Of a stretch of DNA of 64,000 nucleotides, positions 59,031 through 64,000 are shown one piece after another. Positions within the stretch are counted from its first letter, which is position 1, and each line of letters starts with the position of its first letter. The position numbers and the translations under genes were made by a program. The stretch covers positions 137,801,808 to 137,865,807 of the forward strand of contig NC_044556.1 of assembly GCF_007565055.1 (NCBI RefSeq). The letters run 5' to 3'. The DNA is from Rhinopithecus roxellana. Lineage: Eukaryota; Chordata; Mammalia; Primates; Cercopithecidae. Under the pieces are notes generated by a model. That model worked only from the letters and a program-made list of their open reading frames with translations. It was not told where the DNA came from and did no database searches.

Positions 59031-59044
59031 AAAAATTTACTCCA

Positions 59045-59539
59045 AACATTACATCATAGCAGGTTTGAAAAATATTGCTCCAATAGCAATCATTTTTTAT
59101 GTCTGTGGTTTTACTACCCATAGTTTAAAAACTTTTAGCGAAAATATTAATTTTTACATCCTCTCCCTATATATGATTTTTTTAAAGTTAAGCGTTCCCC
59201 CGCAGTCTATTGAGTGTTTATTTTGTTCTTTCTACTCATCATATGTCTTTATATTTATTTGGTTATATTCACGAATGAGTAAAAAGAGGGAAAAAACATA
59301 TAGGAAGAAAAAGTTACTGATCACTGAAGATTACTCAAATTACATACTAACTTCAAGAGACTATTTAAAATTTAAATTTTGTATTATTTTATATGTGTTA
59401 AAACAGAGATTTAATTAAGTTTGATGTTTTAAAGTAATGTGGCTTTTTTCACATCAGACCCTCTCAGTATGTGTTTTTTTTTCTCATTAGAATTGTTGTA
59501 ACTTTTAAGACAAACTAGGATATCATTTGAGTAGATTGT
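59045..59539. other. Unique AT-rich sequence
   Basis: The plus-strand open frame at 59065-59418 (117 codons, Phe/Leu/Ile/Ser-rich) has no recognisable domain and sits in AT-rich DNA. I treat it as chance. Confidence 0.45.
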
Positions 59540-60170
59540 ACACCAATGGGATTTACTTATTTATTCCCTCAATAGTTGTTTGTTGAGCATTTAGTATGCG
59601 CCAAGGATTGTGTGGTCACTAATAATTTGATGACAAAATAAGACAAAAAAAAAAACAATAAAAGCATGTTGATGTCTCCAAAGAGTTTACAATCCAGTGG
59701 GAAGGAGACACATGAATCAGACAAGTATAAATGAAAACTATGCAAGTTGAGGTACACCATGCTGTGCGGGTATGACTTGGAGAGATTGGTAAGTTGCTAC
59801 TTAGGGGAGGGAAATTGAGGAATAATCTGAAGATGAATCACTTTAGGAAAAGAGTGTGGGAACAGCAGAAATGTAGAAAATTGGGAAGCTTGACAATGAC
59901 ACAGCCTAGCAAGAAAAAGAATCATGGCTAGATTGAGAGAGCAGGGAAATGGAGGAGAGAGAACAATTGGAGACATAAGCCGCCTGTCAGGCTGTGTAAA
60001 GAATGCCTGAAGTACCCTGAGAACTGTATGAAATCGGTGACAAGGGCTTGGCATGATCACACTAGTCTTTTGAAAAATCCACTTTGCTTGTATTCTGAAT
60101 AACTAGTTGGAGTGCAGCAAGACTGGATATGTTGAGACAAGTTAAAAGACCCCTGAGGGAGTGCACATAA
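59540..60170 (+). mobile_element. Ancient mammalian interspersed repeat, long fragment
   Basis: TTGTTTGTTGAGCATTTAG, GTTTACAATCCAGTGGG, GGAACAGCAGAAATGTAG and GGCTTGGCATGATCACACT keep the order of the old repeat that starts with the TTATTGAGC motif. At 600 bp this is the longest copy in the window. Confidence 0.6.
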
Positions 60171-60672
60171 TACAAGTTAGTAGTGATTTTACGTTAATAT
60201 TTTATTAATTTACATAATTTACAGCAATCACAGTTTGGAAGTTTCCACTTTTTAGCTATAGAATAGTGCTATCTTACTGGCTATTAAATAGAATGGATTC
60301 CTTATTAAACTTATATTAAAATGAAAATCTTTATGCCAGCATTCATTAAAATGGCAAAAGAAAAAAAACAATTTTCAAGATTACAAGGATGAAAATAGAA
60401 ACAGAAACTGCAAGAACGAAAGTTGATTGACTCTGATATTACTGAATATGACGTAAATTTCTACTTAAATTATTCATTCCACTTCCTAACTAAAGCCTGA
60501 CTTTTCTAGGAGGCTATATAATCATCATTTTAATAAATTGCTAATCAATTTTAAATTCCTTTTATATAATAAATTTTCAACTTGACAATTGGAAATCCTA
60601 GTGATACGCTAATATGCATTACATGGAAAGAGGAACTGCAGTCCTTGATGAGAAAAGCAGACATGGGGCTGG
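60171..60672. other. Unique AT-rich sequence
   Basis: Nothing is recognised. Confidence 0.5.
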
Positions 60673-61171
60673 TGTATTGGTTAGTGATCTCCAGAGAGAG
60701 AGAACCAACAGGATATATATAACACTTTCACTAGAAGGAGAGTGTTAGAAGAAATTAGCTCACATATATTTTATTGGTTCTGCCTCTGAAGAAGGAGAGA
60801 GATTTAGAAGAAATTGGCTCGCATGATGATAGAGACTGGAAGTCCAAAATCTGTGGAGCCCACGTGCCAATTGCCCTCCAAAAGTTGGGAGGTGCTGTAG
60901 AAACAGGAAGAGCCCAATGTCTCAGTTTGATAGCTACCAGGAAGGATAACTCTCTTTTACTCTGTGAAGTGTGGGCCTTTAGTTCTATTTAGGCCTCCAA
61001 CTGATTGGGTGAGGTGCATCCACATTGTGGAGGGCATTCTGCTTTACTCAGTCTATTGATTTAAATGTTCATCTCATCCAAAGCACTCTCACAGAAACGT
61101 CAGAAAAATGTATGTCCAAATATCTGGGCACCACATGGTCCTGTCAAGTTGGCATATAAATTAACCACCAC
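60673..61171 (-). mobile_element. ERV/MaLR-type LTR, family unassigned
   Basis: Plus-strand TGTATTGGTTAGTGATCTCC to GGCATATAAATTAACCACCA has LTR-type ends, with a TTTATTGG-region duplication (AGAAGAAATT(A/G)GCTC at about 60749 and 60806). The target duplication is not clear. Confidence 0.65.
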
Positions 61172-61907
61172 GGATGGATTCAGGAATAATTTCAACACAC
61201 ACACACACAGGATACAACTATCACACATTTAAATTCGAAATCTAGTAACTTATTTTTATTTGTCAGCTAATATCTACTTTCTTTTTTTCTTGCAAGATAA
61301 CATTTCTCAGTGTGGATGAGAAAATTTGAAGTCGATCTTAAGTATTTATAGCAAATGAAATGCCATATCTGTTTACATTTTTATTTTAAAATATAGGTGT
61401 GAAGAGTTTTCCGTTTGTGTTGTTTTTTTGCTAAAGCCTCTGACTTTAGATATTAATTTACTTTATTAAATTAATAAAAGATTTTTTTTTACAAAGCCTC
61501 TGACTTTAGATGTTAATACTAGCAATTAGGTGAATAGCAGATTATAAGAGATAGAAACAGATAAAGAAACTTAGGATACATTTTTATAACTTAGGATTTC
61601 TTCAACATTCGTACTGTAAGAAAAAATAATTTTTTGTGTGTAAGAACATTTTCTTTTTCATATATAACATACGAAAGTCAGAACACTGGGATGTTTTGTA
61701 CATATTTAAAATTTCAGTGTACTATTCCATTAGCTGTCATAAACAGTTTTCTCACTGATGTATATTGAAAATTATAATTTGTTGAAGGCAATGTAAGTAA
61801 ACCTGTCAATGGATTTAAAATAACGGACATAGAATTATTTTACTGATAGTTATTTGTGCAAGAATTTTATGGGTTTTCAAATAAAAGAATAACAAAAACA
61901 ATAACAA
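61172..61907. other. Unique sequence with small repeats
   Basis: (AC)n at 61196-61209. AAAGCCTCTGACTTTAGAT at 61433 and 61493 (period 60) brackets a 10-bp inverted repeat TATTAATTTA/TAAATTAATA at 61451-61476. Confidence 0.7.
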
Positions 61908-62318
61908 AGTTGGATCTATGGACAAACCTGTATCCCCCTCCCCCAATTTTCATGTGACTGGTGAAGCCTTAATCTCCAATATGACTGCACTTGGACATAA
62001 ATGTTACAGGGAATAAGTAAGGTTATATGAGGTCATAAGGGTTGGAATCCAACCTGATAGGAATAGTGGGCTTATCAGAAAAGACACAGAGAGCTCTGTC
62101 CCCGAAAGGGTGCACAGATGGAGGGAAACGTTGTGTGAAGACACAGTGGGAAGGCAGCAATTAGGAATCCAGGAAGAGTGTCTCACCAGAAACCTAATTG
62201 GTCAGAACTTGGATTTTGAATCTCAAGCCTCCAGAACTATGAATAAATAATTTTCTGTTTTTATGTAAGCCACTCAGTCTATAGTATTTTGTGATGGTAA
62301 CCTGAGTTGACTTACACA
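61908..62318 (+). mobile_element. MLT1-type MaLR LTR
   Basis: GGTCATAAGGGTTGGAATCC, GTGAAGACACAGTGGGAAGG, AGCCTCCAGAACTATGAATA and TAAGCCACTCAGTCTATAGT are the sense order of MLT1. AATAAATAATTTTC near 62242 is its poly(A) signal region. Confidence 0.92.
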
Positions 62319-62879
62319 CTGCACAAGCTAAACTGGCTGGGATCATTTTTGCAGTTAATCTCATACCCAGAATATCTTGCTATTCCATTTTATTGGTATA
62401 TATATTTCGTGGTTCCTGAAAACTTGAATGCATGAATTTTTAACATAAGAAATATAATTTATTAATTTATAACATTGATGCTTCGTAAGACATTCTCTAC
62501 TTATAGAATACAGATTTGTGGTAAATCTGGACCTTAGTTTCATCTGGTCATGAGTTTTGAGTTCAGAGGAAGATGTTTTCAGTAGGTAGGATTACCTGTA
62601 AAGCAGTAATCAAGTTATCTGGCCCATAGCAAGCCCAGAGTGAAATTTTAATTTCCCCCCCAAACTTGCCTTTCCCATAGTTTTCTCTATCTTGGTAAAC
62701 ACCACCAATATCCACTTGGCTGCACAAGCCAAAATCTTAGCTGCATCTTGAATATCTTTGTTTACTGTCACTTTCTGATAGACATTCCTAACTATTGAAC
62801 AGAAAGTAAGAAGCCTGCCCTTCTTGTCACAATTCTTTGCGTATTATTTATCACAAGTTGAAATATCTATTTCTTAAAA
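62319..62879. other. Unique sequence
   Basis: Nothing certain; the right part may be decayed L2. Confidence 0.4.
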
Positions 62880-63045
62880 TTATTCATTTGTTTGAATACA
62901 GTCTGTCTCCTCTACTAGCATTTTAACTTCCTGATCAGGAGACCTTGGTTCTCTCGTTGTCTTCTTCATTCCTAGTTCTGGACCTGTGCCAGTCACATAG
63001 AAACTGCTTAACAATTATTTGTTGAAGAATGTTTTAAATGAATAA
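62880..63045 (+). mobile_element. L2 3' end
   Basis: GTCTGTCTCCTCTACTAGC, ACCTGTGCCAGTCACATAG and CAATTATTTGTTGAAGAATG match the L2 3' terminus. Confidence 0.7.
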
Positions 63046-63471
63046 TCCTCAGCAAAGTCCTGAGAGGTAAGCCTTATTCACTTCACTTTACAAGACCAGA
63101 GACGTTAAATTACCACTAAAATCCTATTTAAGTTTTTTTGAGTTTTAGATATTTTAAAAAATGGCCATAAGACCTAATAAAATTGTTTCAAGGTTTTCAT
63201 AAGATATTGAATAGAGTCAAATTCTGTAGGAGATTATCTGTCACACAATGAATTTTTAATGAATATTCTCATTTCTTTGAGCAGATCAAAACAAGAAATT
63301 TAGAAATGAGTTTGACACTTTTCCCCCACTGTAACTTACAACTAAGAATTCTGTGTCTGTTGAAATTCAAGTAAACAGTCATATATGTAAAGTCATATAT
63401 GTAAAAACCTTTTAAAAAATCAATCTTCTAATACACTGGCAAGAAAAAAAAAATTTAGAAATAAATTCATA
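63046..63471. other. Unique sequence
   Basis: Nothing beyond a 14-bp tandem repeat, GTCATATATGTAAA, at about 63378-63405. Confidence 0.5.
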
Positions 63472-63780
63472 GCCGGGCACAGTGGCTCACGCCTGTAATT
63501 CCAGCACTCTGGGAGGCCGAAGCAGGTGGATCATGAGGTCAGGTGTTCAAGACCAGCCTAGCCAAGATGGTGAAACCCCGTCTCTACTAAAAATACAAAA
63601 ATTAGCTGGACGTGGTAACTCACACCTGTAATCCCAACTACTTGGGAGGCTGAGGCAGGAGAATCGCATGAACTAGGGAGACAGATGTTGCCGTGAGCTG
63701 AGATCGCACCACTGCACTCCAACCTCGGTGACAGAGCGAGACTCCATCTCAAAAAAAAAAAAAAAAAAAAAAAAGGAAAA
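63472..63780 (+). mobile_element. AluS-like (sense)
   Basis: A full Alu with a long A tail running into AAGGAAAAGAAAAG. AAATTCATA before it and AAATTCACA after it are the likely target duplication. Confidence 0.94.
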
Positions 63781-64000
63781 GAAAAGAAAAAAAAGGAAAT
63801 TCACATGCTGTATAACTTATTCCTTTTAGTCGTCAGTTATGTAATATTTTAAATTATATACTGTTGTGATAACCATCACAGTCATGATATAGAAAATATT
63901 TGTATTTTCCCCAAAACTTTCCTAACTTGACCTTTGCAGTCAACCGGTCCCCAAACCAGCACTAACTTCTTGTAACTAGTGATGATTTCTTTCCCTATAA
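63781..64000. other. Unique sequence to the window edge
   Basis: 63830-64000 is like common old L1 3'-end sequence (TGTGATAACCATCACAGTC...), but it is too short to be sure. Confidence 0.35.

Noticed and set aside
59065..59418. 117-codon plus-strand frame
   Set aside because: AT-rich, hydrophobic-biased composition, no recognisable domain, and directly downstream of an L1 insertion. Treated as chance.

Overview
The window is primate nuclear DNA: AT-rich, with no prokaryote-like gene packing, and full of Alu SINEs, L1 LINEs, MaLR-type and ERV LTRs, L2/MIR relics and hAT MITEs. The AluY at 30328-30630 carries bases (GGCTCAAG, ACTAGCCGGGCGAGG, GATCCGGCCACTG) that I associate with Old World monkey AluY lineages rather than human AluY, so a cercopithecoid monkey (macaque or baboon type) is my best guess for the source. 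No host protein-coding gene can be assigned with confidence. The window looks intergenic or deep-intronic.

Layout. 1-9.2 kb: an old L1 3' end, five Alus, a MaLR solo LTR inside an L2 relic. 9.2-18 kb: sparse, with a MITE, a GA microsatellite, two ERV-type LTR pieces, one Alu, one MIR, and an unmasked AT-rich block (16.8-17.2 kb) rich in homeodomain-type motifs. 18.0-25.2 kb: a multi-layer nest. An old LTR was split by a 5'-truncated Alu, which was split by a class I (gammaretrovirus-like) ERV with paired LTRs. That ERV holds an LTR12/HERV-9-like fragment and a truncated AluY. 25-30 kb: MIR pieces, a decayed LTR with possible ERV-derived flank, and another MaLR LTR. 30-45 kb: the diagnostic AluY, other Alus, MIR, and long unique stretches with one exon-like segment (33794-33878) and two perfect inverted repeats near 44 kb. 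44.8-56.3 kb: an L1PA end, an Alu split by a copy of a locus that lies 10 kb downstream, MaLR LTRs, L2, a hAT MITE with its 8-bp target duplication, an Alu with a 120-bp pyrimidine tract, a TCTA tetranucleotide repeat, and an exon-like segment with a consensus donor (54432-54609). 56-64 kb: a MER20-like MITE, a truncated L1PA, ancient repeats, an LTR, an MLT1 LTR and an Alu.

The elements do not form a working pathway. What the window records is the order of insertion events, readable from target-site duplications and interruptions. The points most worth checking are the split-Alu insertion at 45.4-46.1 kb with its donor-like locus at 55.4-56.0 kb, the nest at 18-25 kb with its surviving env transmembrane reading frame, and the exon-like segments. 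All family names come from recognition by eye; no database search was run, and divergence figures are hand counts.
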